Positions 35,962 through 46,356 of a stretch of DNA of 64,000 nucleotides are shown in pieces. The notes beneath the pieces were generated by a model that searched no databases, had not been told where the DNA came from, and saw nothing but the letters and a program-made list of their open reading frames with translations. Source of the stretch: JADKAV01 sp963733395 (GTDB lineage Bacteria > Actinomycetota > Actinomycetes > S36-B12 > UBA10799). A program made the position numbers and the translations under genes. Every line of letters starts with the position of its first letter. The first letter of the stretch is position 1. The stretch spans positions 186,001 through 250,000 of the forward strand of contig CAVTCZ010000013.1 in NCBI GenBank assembly GCA_963733395.1, given 5' to 3'.

Positions 35962-37775
35962 GCAGCTCGACCGGGGTCCAGACCGAAGATTCCCTGCGGG
36001 TGGGTCGCTTCGGCGAAGCCCGGTTGAGTCGGATCGTCTGGGTCAGTATCGCCGTGACCGCGGTGCTGCGAGCGGTGGTCATACTCCGGTCGTTCTACTG
36101 GCAGGACGACTTTGTCCACATCTGGACGACCTGGAACGCGCCGGCCTCCGAGATGATCCTGCAGGACTGGAACGGGCACCGGGAGCCGTTGGCATTCGGC
36201 ATGCTATGGGTCGTGGCCCACTTCTGGCCGCACGTCTGGTGGCCCGCGGCGCTGATCCTGGTCCTGCTGTCAACCGCCTTGCCCATCGCCTTCTGGCTGG
36301 CAGCGCGCGGGATCGCAGGTGTCACCCCTGCCAGCGCGACAGCGGCAGTGGGCTTTGCCCTCTGGCCCGGTCTGTTGATCCCCGAGACCTGGTTCTCCGC
36401 CGGGCTGGAGACGTTCTCGCTGCTGGCGGTCATCGCCGCGGTTGCCGTCCACACCCGACGCCTGCGATGGAGCACCTGGCTCATCGTCGCGCTGTTGATT
36501 GTGGGGTTTGGTTTCAACGAGCGCGCGCTGTTCATGTTGCCGGTGCTCTTCGCCACCGCCTACCTGTCCTCACATGGCGGGCCCGCATCGCGTTGCAGGC
36601 AGGCATTCCGTGCCGATACCCGACTGTGGGTCACCCTCGCGGTTACGACCGCGGCACTTGCCGGACTGGCTGTGGCAGGCTCACCCGCTTCGTCCGGTGG
36701 TGAGCCCGCGCCGCTCGCCGATGTGATCCGCGGGCTCTGGTTCGCCGGCCCGGGTGGGTTGATGAACGACGTCGCCGGCATGAATCTCTTCTGGCCGGAC
36801 GAGCGCAGCACCCTGCCCTCGGGGACCCCCGTGTGGGCAGTTGTCCTTACAGCGATCGTGTGGGGCTGCCTGATTGTTGCCGCAGCGTTGCGGGATGCGG
36901 CACAACTGGCCCATTCTGCGGGGGTCATCTGTGGCTTCCTGGTGGTGGAGACCGCGGCGGTCGCCATGCTGCGTGGGGGCTTCATCGGGCCAACCGTGCA
37001 TCAGGACCCCCGCTACTACCTGATCACCGGCACGGTCCTGCTCCTGTCCGTGGCCTCATTCGGCGCCACTCGGTCTGGTCCTGGGGCGCGCACGGCCGGT
37101 TGGTTGATGGTTCCAATTGCCGTGATCGTTGTGCTCGGGTCATTGGCCAGCATGGCCGGCATCGCCGTCACCACTGATGGCACTCGCTCCCGTTCGTGGC
37201 TGGCATCTGCCCGGGCCTCCTTCGTTGGCCCATCTGCCCCGCCCCTTGTGCCCACCCCCAGCCCTCCCTTCATGCTCAGCGGCATGTTCATCGGAACCAC
37301 GGCAGAGGGGGTGGAGTTCGAACTGGGGACGACCCGGACCCTCCTGGGTGTCGGTTCCGACCAGCCGCGGCTGATGGAATCGACCTTGTTCCCGGTCGGT
37401 GCGGACTTCCGGGGCGCCGTCGCGCCGGTCACCGTCGCGCCCGTCAAGTCCATGACCGCCCCTGGTTTCGGAGCAGATTGCTCGGTCCCAACCGCAGGAG
37501 AGTGGACCCGGGTGCCGATGGGCGAAGCGGGCCTGGGCAATCCGCTGCTCGCGGTCGATTACCTCGCTTCCGTGCCCTCGACCGTGGAGGTGCGCAGCGG
37601 CGGTTGGCGGCAGTCGGCGCAGTTGGAGGCGGGGCTGAAGTCGGCATGGTTCAGTCCACCAGCGGGGACTTTCGCTGGATTCGAGATCCGCACGCTCACG
37701 CCTGAGACGTCGATATGTGTTGGAGCCGCACGCGCAGGTGGGGCGGGCACCCAGGACTTGGCGGTCGGTCCATGA
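35958..37775 (+). CDS. Polytopic GT-C-like membrane protein
   Basis: 605 residues, about ten membrane helices (30-430) then an extracytoplasmic C-terminal domain (about 440-600). The first loop has FYWQDDFVHIWTTWN, an Asp-Asp motif in the position used by GT-C glycosyltransferases, and QDPRYYLITGTVLLLS before a late helix. No named family is recognised. ATG 35958 is chosen because it overlaps the previous stop as ATGA; longer versions are shadows of the upstream gene. Probably another glycan-assembly enzyme by context. Confidence 0.6.
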   Translation: MSSSTGVQTEDSLRVGRFGEARLSRIVWVSIAVTAVLRAVVILRSFYWQDDFVHIWTTWNAPASEMILQDWNGHREPLAFGMLWVVAHFWPHVWWPAALILVLLSTALPIAFWLAARGIAGVTPASATAAVGFALWPGLLIPETWFSAGLETFSLLAVIAAVAVHTRRLRWSTWLIVALLIVGFGFNERALFMLPVLFATAYLSSHGGPASRCRQAFRADTRLWVTLAVTTAALAGLAVAGSPASSGGEPAPLADVIRGLWFAGPGGLMNDVAGMNLFWPDERSTLPSGTPVWAVVLTAIVWGCLIVAAALRDAAQLAHSAGVICGFLVVETAAVAMLRGGFIGPTVHQDPRYYLITGTVLLLSVASFGATRSGPGARTAGWLMVPIAVIVVLGSLASMAGIAVTTDGTRSRSWLASARASFVGPSAPPLVPTPSPPFMLSGMFIGTTAEGVEFELGTTRTLLGVGSDQPRLMESTLFPVGADFRGAVAPVTVAPVKSMTAPGFGADCSVPTAGEWTRVPMGEAGLGNPLLAVDYLASVPSTVEVRSGGWRQSAQLEAGLKSAWFSPPAGTFAGFEIRTLTPETSICVGAARAGGAGTQDLAVGP

Positions 37776-37969
37776 CCCAGGTACTCCCGCAACGTGGCGA
37801 TCCGCGAACCTGGTGGCGCACGCGGATCCTGGCGTCTGACGGTCCGCGGGGTGCGGCGGTGGCGGCAAGGGGCCTGATCCACCCCACCTCGGGGAGCTAC
37901 CCCGCACCGATGGGGGGCGGCGTGATGATCAGAAATCGCAGCGTGCGGACGATGGTGGACAAGCGGTGA
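37772..37969 (+). CDS. Possible 65-residue coupled ORF
   Basis: Unrecognised. It begins in an ATGA overlap with the preceding gene and ends in a GTGA overlap with the following acyltransferase start, so translation could pass straight through it. The product is basic (RTWWRTRILASDGPRG; RNRSVRTMVDKR) with no membrane helix or known motif. Third-position GC is high but less extreme than in neighbours. It may be a real small protein, a leader that couples translation, or a chance open frame in a 190-base spacer. Confidence 0.35.
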   Translation: MTQVLPQRGDPRTWWRTRILASDGPRGAAVAARGLIHPTSGSYPAPMGGGVMIRNRSVRTMVDKR

Positions 37970-39931
37970 AGTACTCCCCGGCCCTCGACGGTCTGCGGGC
38001 CATCGCCGTCCTGGCCGTCATGCTCTACCACGGCGGGGTGGCCCTGACCGGCGGCGGCTTCCTCGGGGTGGACATCTTCTTCGTGCTCTCCGGGTTCTTG
38101 ATCACGACGCTGCTGCTGTTGGAGTTCGAAGGGACGGGCCGGCTGGACCTGCCGGCGTTCTGGGGCCGGCGGGCACGGCGGCTGCTGCCGGCGCTGTTCG
38201 TCGTGCTGGTGGTGGTGCTGGTCTATGCGGCGTTCCTCTCGGGCCAAGCCGCCGACAGTATCCGCGGCGACGTGCTGGCCGCGCTGTTCTATGTGAGCAA
38301 TTGGTGGTTCATCGCCTCGGGCAACTCGTACTTCGAGCAGTTCCAGGACCCCTCGCCTCTGACCCACACCTGGTCGCTGGCCATCGAGGAGCAGTGGTAC
38401 CTGTTGCTGCCGCTGGCCCTGGTCCTGCTGCTGCCGCGGGTGCGGTCACGGCGCTGGTGGGCGCTCGGGTTCGGCCTGCTCGCGTTGGTCTCGGCGGGGC
38501 TGATGGCGGTGCTCTTCCGTCCCGGCGACGACCCATCCCGGGAGTACTACGGAACCGACACCAGGGTGCAGGCCCTGCTCGTCGGGGCCTGCCTGGCCTG
38601 TGTGTTCACGCCCGGTGCGATGGAACGAGTACGCCCGCTGGCCCGTTGGGCGGCACCCCTGGGCCTGCTCGGGGTTGCGTCCCTCGTGGTGTTGGTCTCC
38701 GACAGCGACGACTGGCTCTACTCCGGCGGGTTCCTGCTGGTCGCCGTGGTCAGCGCGGTACTGCTAGCGGCCGTCATGGCGGATCCGCACGGTGTTGTCG
38801 GGCGGACGTTGGCGTGGGGCCCGATGGTGTGGATCGGCCGGATCTCCTACGGCCTGTATCTGTGGCACTGGCCGGTCTACGTGGTCTTGAGCCCGACGCG
38901 GACCGGGCTCACCGGCCTGGCCCTGCTGGTCCTGCGCTTCACGGTGACTTTCGGCATCGCTGCCGCCTCGTTCTATTTCGTCGAGATGCCGATCCGGCGG
39001 GGAGCCCTGGGCCGGCTGACATCGGGCCAACGGCTGGCGGTGGTGGTCGGCGCCCCGCTGGTCGTTCTGGGATTGGTCGGTTTCACCGCTGCCACCGCGC
39101 GACCGACGGCTCCGGACTCCTTGGAGGCGATCCGCGACAGTGCGACGCGATCACCCAGCCCTGTGCCGACCTCACCCGGACCTGCCACACCGGCGCCGGC
39201 CCGGGACGTCCGGGCGATCCTGGTGGGCGACTCCATCGCGCTGTCGCTGTTCGCCGCGTACGAACCGGGCTCCGTCGCGGGGTTCGCGGTGCTGCCGGGG
39301 ACCGAGTTCGGGTGCGGGGTGGTTCCGTTCGACGCGGCGCTCAACGACGTGCGGATGCCGGTACGGCCCGAGTGCGCGAAGTGGGACGCAGAGCGCGCCT
39401 CCCGCATCGCAGCCTCTGGCGCCACGTTGGGAGTGCTGTTCCCCGGTCCCTGGGAGCAGTACGACCGCTGGATCGACGGCGAAGCGGTCCCGTACACCGA
39501 CCCGCGGTGGCGGGAAGCGACGATCCGGGACTACGAACAGGTCCTCAATGAGCTGGCGGCCGCCACCTCCCAGCAGGCGGTGGTGCTGAACACCTGTCAT
39601 GGCGCGCCAGAGCTGGACCTTCCCGATGCCGTGCTGTTCCAGGCGGGACGATACCCCGCAGTGGTCAACGACCCGGGCCGGATCGCCGCGGTGAACGAGG
39701 CGGCACGGGAGGCGGTGGCGCGCAGTGGCCGCGACATCACGGTGATCGACCCGAACGGGTTCCTGTGCGACGGTCAGCAGTACCGGGCGCAGATCGACGG
39801 CGTCCCGATGCACACCGACGGTGTGCACTTCACCGAGGAGGGGGCGCGGCGGTACTGGGAGTGGCTCGGTCCGCGATTGCTCAAGGCCGGCCGGACACCC
39901 GCGGCCACGCCCGACTCCACCTGCTCCCTGA
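37966..39931 (+). CDS. Acyltransferase 3 / SGNH-hydrolase fusion, 3' end uncertain
   Basis: Acyltransferase-3 domain (about 1-375): KYSPALDGLRAIAVLAVMLYH, GVDIFFVLSGFLITTLL, RRARRLLPALFVVL, HTWSLAIEEQWYLLLP, ISYGLYLWHWPVYVV. A Pro/Ser/Thr linker leads to an SGNH domain with ILVGDSIALSLF and the Asp-x-x-His block MHTDGVHFTEEG. As read, the frame runs on to 40104 through antisense coaE sequence. One extra base between 39884 and 39928 would end this gene at 39931 (654 residues) and also end coaE normally, so I give 39931. GTG 37966 is the only start ahead of the family sequence. Likely O-acylates an envelope glycan. Confidence 0.85.
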
Positions 39932-40472
39932 GGCTTTCCAAGGTTCCGGAGTTGTCGATCACGACGTCGGCGACGGCCAGACGCTGTTCGCGGGTCGCCT
40001 GTGCCGCGATCCGGGCCCGGGCGTCCGTTTCGGACAACCCGCGCTCCACGAGGCGGCGCACCCGCAGGTCATCAGGCGCGTCCACCACGACGACCAGGTC
40101 GTAGGCTTTCTGCAGCCCGAGTTCGGCAAGCAGCGGCACGTCGTGAACAAACACCGCATCGTCCGGCAAGGCTGACATGAGCTCCGCGGTGCGGGCGGCA
40201 ATACGCGGGTGGGTGATGGCGTTGAGTCGCTCCCGGGCGCCGGGGTCGGCGAAGGCGATCTCGGCCAGAACTGCTCGGTCCAGACTGCCTTCCGGGGTGA
40301 GAATCCGCGGTCCGAAGGTGGCCACCAGCGCGGCGAGCCCCTCACTGCCCGGGGCGACAACCTCCCGCGCGATGGCGTCGGCATCGATCACCGATGCACC
40401 GAGGCCGGCCAGCAATCGGGCCACAGTGGACTTGCCGGATCCGATGCCCCCAGTGAGGCCGACGCGCCGCAT
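39881..40472 (-). CDS. coaE: Dephospho-CoA kinase, 3' end uncertain
   Basis: Phosphorylates dephospho-CoA, the last step of CoA synthesis. P-loop GLTGGIGSGKSTVARLLA at the N-terminus, DADAIAREVV, LAEIAFADPGARERLNAITHP, and HDVPLLAELGLQKAYDLVVVVDA. As read the frame continues to 39774 with sequence antisense to the acyltransferase; the family ends near IDNSGTLESLREQVESGV. A single inserted base at 39884-39928 would bring the stop at 39881 into frame, giving 196 residues. Follows rpsA and precedes uvrB as in other actinobacteria, though an island intervenes. Confidence 0.92.
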
Positions 40473-40498
40473 GGCTCGAGGCTAGCGGTGCCCGTTGC

Positions 40499-40574
40499 GT
40501 TTGTGGCCGCTCGTGCAGTTGGTTGTCGCTCGTCGGCCGAGGAACGGCACCCAACTGCACGAACACCGACAAAC
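40499..40574. repeat. Long imperfect inverted repeat between coaE and uvrB
   Basis: Arms 40499-40522 and 40551-40574 share GTTTGT/ACAAAC (outer six) and TCGTGCAGTTGG/CCAACTGCACGA (inner twelve) with a mismatched six-base stretch between. The spacer is 28 bases. It fills the divergent promoter region of coaE and uvrB. No SOS-box consensus was found in it. Confidence 0.65.
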
Positions 40575-40625
40575 AGGGCTGGACGGGTGACGGTCGATGT
40601 CCCACCCCCGTCGTAGCGTGGACCC

Positions 40626-42728
40626 ATGGCCCGACCCGTCACCGACCTGCAGCGCACCGTGGCTCCGTTCCGGGTCATCAGCGACTACGAGCCCGCCGGC
40701 GACCAGCCCGCCGCGATCGAGGAGATCACCCGGCGCATCCAGGCCGACGCCAAGGACGTCGTGCTGCTCGGGGCCACCGGCACCGGCAAGAGCGCCACCA
40801 CCGCCTGGATCGTGGAGAAGCTGCAGCGGCCGACCCTGGTGATGGCCCCGAACAAGACCCTCGCCGCGCAGCTGGCCAACGAGTTCCGGGAACTCATGCC
40901 CGACAACGCCGTGGAGTACTTCGTCAGCTACTACGACTACTACCAGCCCGAGGCGTACATCCCGCAGACGGACACGTTCATCGAGAAGGACTCCTCGATC
41001 AACCAGGAGGTCGAGCGGCTGCGGCACAGCGCGACCAACAGCCTGCTCACCCGCCGCGACGTGATCGTCGTGGCCACGGTCAGCGCGATCTACGGTCTCG
41101 GCACCCCGCAGGAGTACGTGGACCGGATGCTGCGGTTACGGGTGGGCGACGAGGTGGACCGGGACTCGATGCTGCGGCGGCTGGTGCAGATCCAGTACGC
41201 CCGCAACGACCTGTCCTTCACCCGCGGGACGTTCCGGGTGCGCGGAGACACCGTCGAGGTCTTCCCGATGTACGAGGAGCACCCGGTGCGCATCGAGTTC
41301 TTCGGCGATGAGGTGGAGCGGCTCATGACGCTGCACCCGGTCACCGGTGAGGTCCTGACCGAGGACACGGAACTGTACGTCTTCCCCGCGACCCACTACG
41401 TGGCCGGCCCGGAGCGGATGAACCGGGCGATCGGCGGTATCGAGCAGGAGTTGCAGGAGCGGCTCGCGGAACTCGAACGCTCCAACCACCTGCTCGAGGC
41501 CCAGCGCCTACGCATGCGCACGCAGTACGACGTGGAGATGATGCAGCAGGTCGGGTTCTGCAACGGCATCGAGAACTACTCGCGGCACATCGACGGCCGG
41601 GCGCCCGGGTCGGCACCGAACTGCCTGCTGGACTACTTCCCGGAGGACTTCCTGCTGGTGATCGACGAGTCCCATGTGACGGTGCCGCAGATCGGCGGGA
41701 TGTACGAGGGGGACATGAGCCGCAAGCGCAACCTCGTCGAGCACGGCTTCCGGCTGCCGAGCGCGATGGACAACCGGCCGTTGCGCTGGGAGGAGTTCGT
41801 GGAGCGGATCGGGCAGACCATCTATCTGTCAGCGACTCCCGGGCCCTACGAGTTGAGCAAGGTGGGCGGGGATGTCGTGGAACAGGTCATCCGGCCCACG
41901 GGCCTGATCGACCCGGAGATCATCGTCAAGCCCACTCGCGGCCAGATCGATGACCTGATGACCGAGATCCACGCCCGGGCCGGGCGCGACGAGCGGGTCT
42001 TGGTCACCACGCTGACCAAGAAGATGGCCGAAGACCTCACGGATTACCTGCTCGAGAACGGGGTGCGGGTGCGCTACCTGCACTCCGAGGTCGACACTCT
42101 GCGGCGCGTGGAACTGCTGCGGGAACTGCGGCTGGGGGAGTACGACGTGCTCGTCGGCATCAACCTGCTGCGGGAGGGCCTCGACCTGCCCGAGGTGAGC
42201 CTGGTGAGCATTCTGGACGCGGACAAAGAGGGTTTCCTGCGTTCGCAGCGTAGCCTGATCCAGACCATCGGGCGGGCTGCTCGCAACGTCTCCGGGCAGG
42301 TGCACATGTACGCCGACACGATCACGGACTCGATGCGCACCGCCATCGACGAGACCAATCGCCGGCGCGTCAAGCAGGTCGCCTACAACTCCGAGCGCGG
42401 GCTCGACCCGCAGCCGATCCGGAAGAAGATCGCCGACATCACCGACCTGCTTGCGCGCGAGGATGCAGACACCCAGGAACTGCTGGCCGGCTCCGGCCGG
42501 GGCCTGAGCCGGGGGGTCGGGCCGAAGGCGCCAGCCGCTGAGGTCGGCCGCCATGCGGCCGCACTGGCGTCCATGCCCGCGCAGGATCTGACCGATCTGA
42601 TAGAACAACTCACGCAGGCGATGCACAACGCCGCCGAGGAACTGCAGTTCGAGGTGGCCGCCCGCTATCGCGACGAAGTGGCCGAGTTGAAGAAGGAGCT
42701 CCGGGGTATGCAGGACGCTGGTTCGTGA
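40626..42728 (+). CDS. uvrB: Excinuclease ABC subunit B
   Basis: Damage-verification helicase of nucleotide excision repair, 700 residues. Walker A LLGATGTGKSAT, beta-hairpin YYDYYQPEAYIP that clamps DNA, DEAD-like IDESHVTVPQIGGM, LSATPGPYEL, GINLLREGLDLPEVS, and motif VI QTIGRAARN. The C-terminal UVR motif for UvrC binding is at about 655-690 (LIEQLTQAMHNAAEELQFE). ATG 40626. Its stop overlaps the terC GTG. Confidence 0.97.
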   Translation: MARPVTDLQRTVAPFRVISDYEPAGDQPAAIEEITRRIQADAKDVVLLGATGTGKSATTAWIVEKLQRPTLVMAPNKTLAAQLANEFRELMPDNAVEYFVSYYDYYQPEAYIPQTDTFIEKDSSINQEVERLRHSATNSLLTRRDVIVVATVSAIYGLGTPQEYVDRMLRLRVGDEVDRDSMLRRLVQIQYARNDLSFTRGTFRVRGDTVEVFPMYEEHPVRIEFFGDEVERLMTLHPVTGEVLTEDTELYVFPATHYVAGPERMNRAIGGIEQELQERLAELERSNHLLEAQRLRMRTQYDVEMMQQVGFCNGIENYSRHIDGRAPGSAPNCLLDYFPEDFLLVIDESHVTVPQIGGMYEGDMSRKRNLVEHGFRLPSAMDNRPLRWEEFVERIGQTIYLSATPGPYELSKVGGDVVEQVIRPTGLIDPEIIVKPTRGQIDDLMTEIHARAGRDERVLVTTLTKKMAEDLTDYLLENGVRVRYLHSEVDTLRRVELLRELRLGEYDVLVGINLLREGLDLPEVSLVSILDADKEGFLRSQRSLIQTIGRAARNVSGQVHMYADTITDSMRTAIDETNRRRVKQVAYNSERGLDPQPIRKKIADITDLLAREDADTQELLAGSGRGLSRGVGPKAPAAEVGRHAAALASMPAQDLTDLIEQLTQAMHNAAEELQFEVAARYRDEVAELKKELRGMQDAGS

Positions 42729-43724
42729 CCGTCCCCGGGTGGCTCTGGGCGGTCACCATCGCCCTGTTCCTGGTGTCTGTTCACGCTCGATTTCCTCATC
42801 GTCGGCCGCCGCCCGCACGTGCCGAAGACGCCCGAGCTGTTGCGGTGGCTGGGGTTGTTCGTGGGCAGCGCGATCCTGTTCGGCCTGTTCCTGGGATGGC
42901 AGTTCGGGTCCGACATCGCGGTCCAGTTCTTCTCCGGTTGGCTCACCGAGTACTCGCTGAGCGTCGACAACCTGTTCGTCTTCGTGCTGATCATGGCCCG
43001 GTTCTACGTCCCGCGGCAATTGCAGCAGTACGTGCTGATGTGGGGCATCATCATCGCCCTGGTGCTGCGCGGGATCTTCATCGCGCTGGGCGCCGCGATC
43101 ATCGCCCAGTTCTCCTGGGTCTTCTACATCTTCGGGCTGTTCCTGATCATCACCGCGGTACGACTGGCCACCCACGGCGAGGATGACGACGAGGAGTACA
43201 AAGAGAACGCGATCGTACGATTCGTCGCTCGTCTGGTTCCGGTGGCCCAGGAGTTCGACGGCACGAAGATGCGCACCGTGATCGACGGCAAACGCATGTA
43301 CACGCCCATGCTGGTCGTGCTGATCGCGATCGGGACAACTGACGTGCTGTTCGCGTTGGACAGCATTCCGGCGATCTTCGGGCTCACGCAGATCCCGTTC
43401 ATCGTGTTCACCGCCAACGTGTTCGCGCTCATGGGGCTGCGGCAGTTGTACTTCCTGCTCGGCAATCTGCTCGACCGGTTGGTCTTCTTGGGCCTCGGTC
43501 TGGCCGCCGTGCTCGGCTTCATCGGCGTGAAGCTGATCCTCGAGGCGATGCATGAGAACTCGCTGCCGTTCCTCAACGACGGGCAGCCGTTCGACGTGCC
43601 GGTGATCTCGAACTGGGCCAGTCTGGCCGTGATCGTCGCCATCCTCACGGTCACAGTGGTGGCGAGCCTCGTGCATGAGCGCTATGTCGAACGGGCCGCG
43701 GGGGATACCCCCGGGGAGGACTAG
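42725..43724 (+). CDS. TerC family integral membrane protein (one apparent frameshift)
   Basis: About 332 residues and nine membrane helices after correction. Conserved acidic membrane motifs of TerC/Alx: FTLDFLIVG, SLSVDNLFVFVLIM, and TTDVLFALDSIPAIFG, thought to handle divalent metals (Mn export in Alx/TerC homologues). The first 17 codons and the rest are in different frames; removing one T near 42776 restores LFLVLFTLDFLIVG. GTG 42725 overlaps the uvrB stop. The role is inferred from family. Confidence 0.88.
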
Positions 43725-43775
43725 CGCCGGGTCCCCGGCCGGTTGCGGGCACTAGACTCCGGCGCGTGCAGCCGG

Positions 43776-45089
43776 ATGCCCAGATCCGCCGACAGCCCGC
43801 CGCCCGACGACAGCGCCGAAACCGGGCTGCCGCGATTGGTGCTGCTCGCGGTACTGGGCGGGATCCTCACCGGGCTGCTGGGAGGCGCCTTCCGGGTCGT
43901 GCTGGTCGAAGCGGCGCGGTGGTGGGAGACCCTCTTGGTGTGGGCTCGTGATCTCGGTGGCTGGCGACTGGTCCTGCCGGTGCTGGGGGCAGCACTGGGG
44001 GTGGCCGTCGCGCGACTGCTCGTGCGCTGGTCGCCGGAGGCGTCCGGCAGTGGGGTGCAGCGGGTGGAAGCACTGATGCGCCATGAGGGGCAGTCGGCCC
44101 CGCTGCGGGTGGTGCCGGCCAAGTTCGTGGGCGGCACGCTGGCGATCGGTGTCGGTATGGCCCTGGGCCGGGAGGGCCCGACCGTGCAGATGGGTGCCTC
44201 GGTCGGTGGCGAGATCTCGCGCCGGGCCGGGCTGGACCCCCATGACACGCGGACGCTGAGTGCGTCGCTGGCCGGGGCCGGACTGGGGGTGGCCTTCAGC
44301 GCGCCACTGGGTGGCGCCGTCTTCGTGCTCGAGGAACTCGCCCGGGCCATCCGTACCAGGCTCGTGGTGGCCACCCTCGTCGCCAGCGGGGTTGCGCTGG
44401 CGGTGGCCACACCGCTGGTGGGTTCGCATCCGGTGCTGCCGGTCCCGCCGATGGAGGACGCCCGGCTGTGGCATCTGGTCGTCTACGCGCCGATGGGATT
44501 GCTGATCGGTTGGTTGGGGATCCACTACAACCGACTGGTGATCTGGAACCTCAACGCTATGGACCGGCTGCGGGTGGCGCCGGAGGTCAAGGCCGCCGTG
44601 ATCGGTGCGATGGTCGGTGCACTGGGAGTGGTCGCGCCCTGGCTGGTCGGTGGCGGCGAGGTCCTGGCCGACCGGGTGCTGACACTGGGGCTGCCTTTCG
44701 GCGCGTTGGTGCTCACGCTCGTGGTGCGATGGTTCCTGGGCCCGCTGTCGTACTCCGCGGGTACACCCGGTGGCCTGTTCGCCCCGCTGCTGGTGGTGGG
44801 GGCTGCGCTCGGGTCGCTCACCGCAACGCTCTGCAACATGATGCTGCCCGCCCTGGATCTGCCCGTCGAAGCCTTTGCGATCGTGGGGATGTCCACCTTC
44901 TTCGCGGCAGTGGTGCGCGCGCCAGTTACGGGCATCCTGCTGTGCGTGGAGATGACCGCCACGACCACTGTCCTGGTCCCGATGCTGGTGGCCGCGGCGA
45001 TGGCGACCGCGCTGTGCAGCGTGCGCAAGGCGCCGCCGATCTACGACACGCTGAGGTTGCGCATGGAGGGCTACTCAGTGCGCGGTTGA
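43776..45089 (+). CDS. ClC-type chloride channel/antiporter
   Basis: 437 residues, about eleven helices. The anion-path signatures are recognisable: GSGVQRVEALM (position of GSGIP), GMALGREGPTVQMGAS (GREGP), and AGTPGGLFAPLLVVGAALGS (GGxFxP). The GREGP glutamate typical of antiporters is present. No CBS domains. ATG 43776 is preferred to TTG 43743. The 3' end overlaps the convergent APC transporter by 15 bases. Confidence 0.9.
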   Translation: MPRSADSPPPDDSAETGLPRLVLLAVLGGILTGLLGGAFRVVLVEAARWWETLLVWARDLGGWRLVLPVLGAALGVAVARLLVRWSPEASGSGVQRVEALMRHEGQSAPLRVVPAKFVGGTLAIGVGMALGREGPTVQMGASVGGEISRRAGLDPHDTRTLSASLAGAGLGVAFSAPLGGAVFVLEELARAIRTRLVVATLVASGVALAVATPLVGSHPVLPVPPMEDARLWHLVVYAPMGLLIGWLGIHYNRLVIWNLNAMDRLRVAPEVKAAVIGAMVGALGVVAPWLVGGGEVLADRVLTLGLPFGALVLTLVVRWFLGPLSYSAGTPGGLFAPLLVVGAALGSLTATLCNMMLPALDLPVEAFAIVGMSTFFAAVVRAPVTGILLCVEMTATTTVLVPMLVAAAMATALCSVRKAPPIYDTLRLRMEGYSVRG

Positions 45090-46356
45090 TTGGCGGCGCC
45101 GGTAGATCGCCTCGAAGGCGAAACTGCCGACCAGCGCGGCCAGCAGGGTGATCCAGGTCGCGGGACTGCCGGACCGGATCGCGTCGACGAGCAGGGCCAC
45201 GAAGAGCGCTGCGTTGAGCACCACGGCAGCCACCAGCGGCCAGGCCTTCGCGCCGGTGTGCTGGCGCAGTCGCAGATGGCCGTAGCTGACCGCCCCGTAC
45301 ACGACCAGGAAGGCGAGGCTGGTCATCTGACCGACCGCGGACAGCGGGAAGAAGACCACGAAGCCGACGGTGATGATCGCCGACAGCCATCAGCGACAGG
45401 GGGGCCGAGCGCCACACGGTCTTGGTCAGCGACGCCGAGATCTGGTGGTTCTGGGCGACGTCGTAGCCGATGTTGGAGGCCGCGAAGATCGTGGCGTTCA
45501 CCGCCGAGGCGGTCGCCAGGATCGCGGCGGCGGAGATGATGAGCAATCCGGCGCCGCCCAATACCGCTTCACCGGCGTCCGCCAGCACATGGCCGGCATC
45601 CTGCTCGATCTTCGCGATCGGGACCAGCGCCACGACGAGGGCGCTGATCACCAGGTACACGACGCCGACGATCGCCAAAGCACTGAACATGGCCCGCGGC
45701 AACTGCTTGGAGGGCTGGAGCATTTCCCCGGACGTGTTGGTGACCACGCCGAACCCCTGGTAGGTGACGTACAGCAACGCGGCGCCGGTGACGACACCGA
45801 GGGCCGAATGCTCGCCCGAGGTGATGGCGGAGAAGTCGGCCTTGCCGACGCCGAACGCCACGAAACCCACCAGGATGGCCGACTCGATGCCGATGATGAT
45901 CGTCTCGGCCCGTCCGACGAGCTTGGTGCCCAGCACGTTGACCACGGCGAACACCAGCACGATGCCGCCTCCGATCGCCTTCGCCTGCCAGTCGGGCAGG
46001 TTCCCGCCCATGACGACGCCGACGTACTCCGCGAAGCCGGCCGCGTACAGTGCGGTCGCGATGAGATAGGCGATGTACTGGAATACGTTCAGACCCCCGG
46101 ACACCACGCCTTCGCCGAACTCCTCCAGCAGGAACTGGGCCGCACCCCCACGACTGGGGTAGGTGCTGCCGAGTTTCGCGTAGGAGTAGACGGAGAATGC
46201 TGCGGCGATGCCGGCGGCGAGGAAGGCCAGTGGCAGCCAGGAGCCGGTGCTGGTGGTCGCCAGGCCGAGCAGGGTGTACAGCCCGGCACCCATCATGCCG
46301 CCCACGCCCATTGCCGCGGCCGAGACAGTCGTGATGCCGCTCTTGGGAGTGCTCAC
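45075..46356 (-). CDS. APC superfamily amino-acid permease (one apparent frameshift)
   Basis: About 426 residues with twelve membrane segments. GVGGMMGAGLYTLLGLATTS is the APC TM1 glycine motif; SYAKLGSTYPSRGGAAQFL marks TM3; VVTNTSGEMLQPSKQLPRAM is the family loop after TM6. The last about 95 residues (FFPLSAVGQMTSLAFLV onward) are in another frame; removing one base at 45380/45381 restores AIITVGFVVFFPLSAVG. GTG 46356 overlaps the MBL hydrolase stop, so the two are co-translated. Substrate unknown. Confidence 0.85.

Noticed and set aside
40475..40625. LexA/SOS box upstream of uvrB (also checked before uvrA and uvrC)
   Set aside because: CGAAC occurs at 40561 but no matching GTTCG at the required spacing.
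42725..42830. Programmed ribosomal frameshifting in terC or other broken genes
   Set aside because: No slippery heptamer or downstream structure shared among sites, and relatives encode these proteins in one frame.
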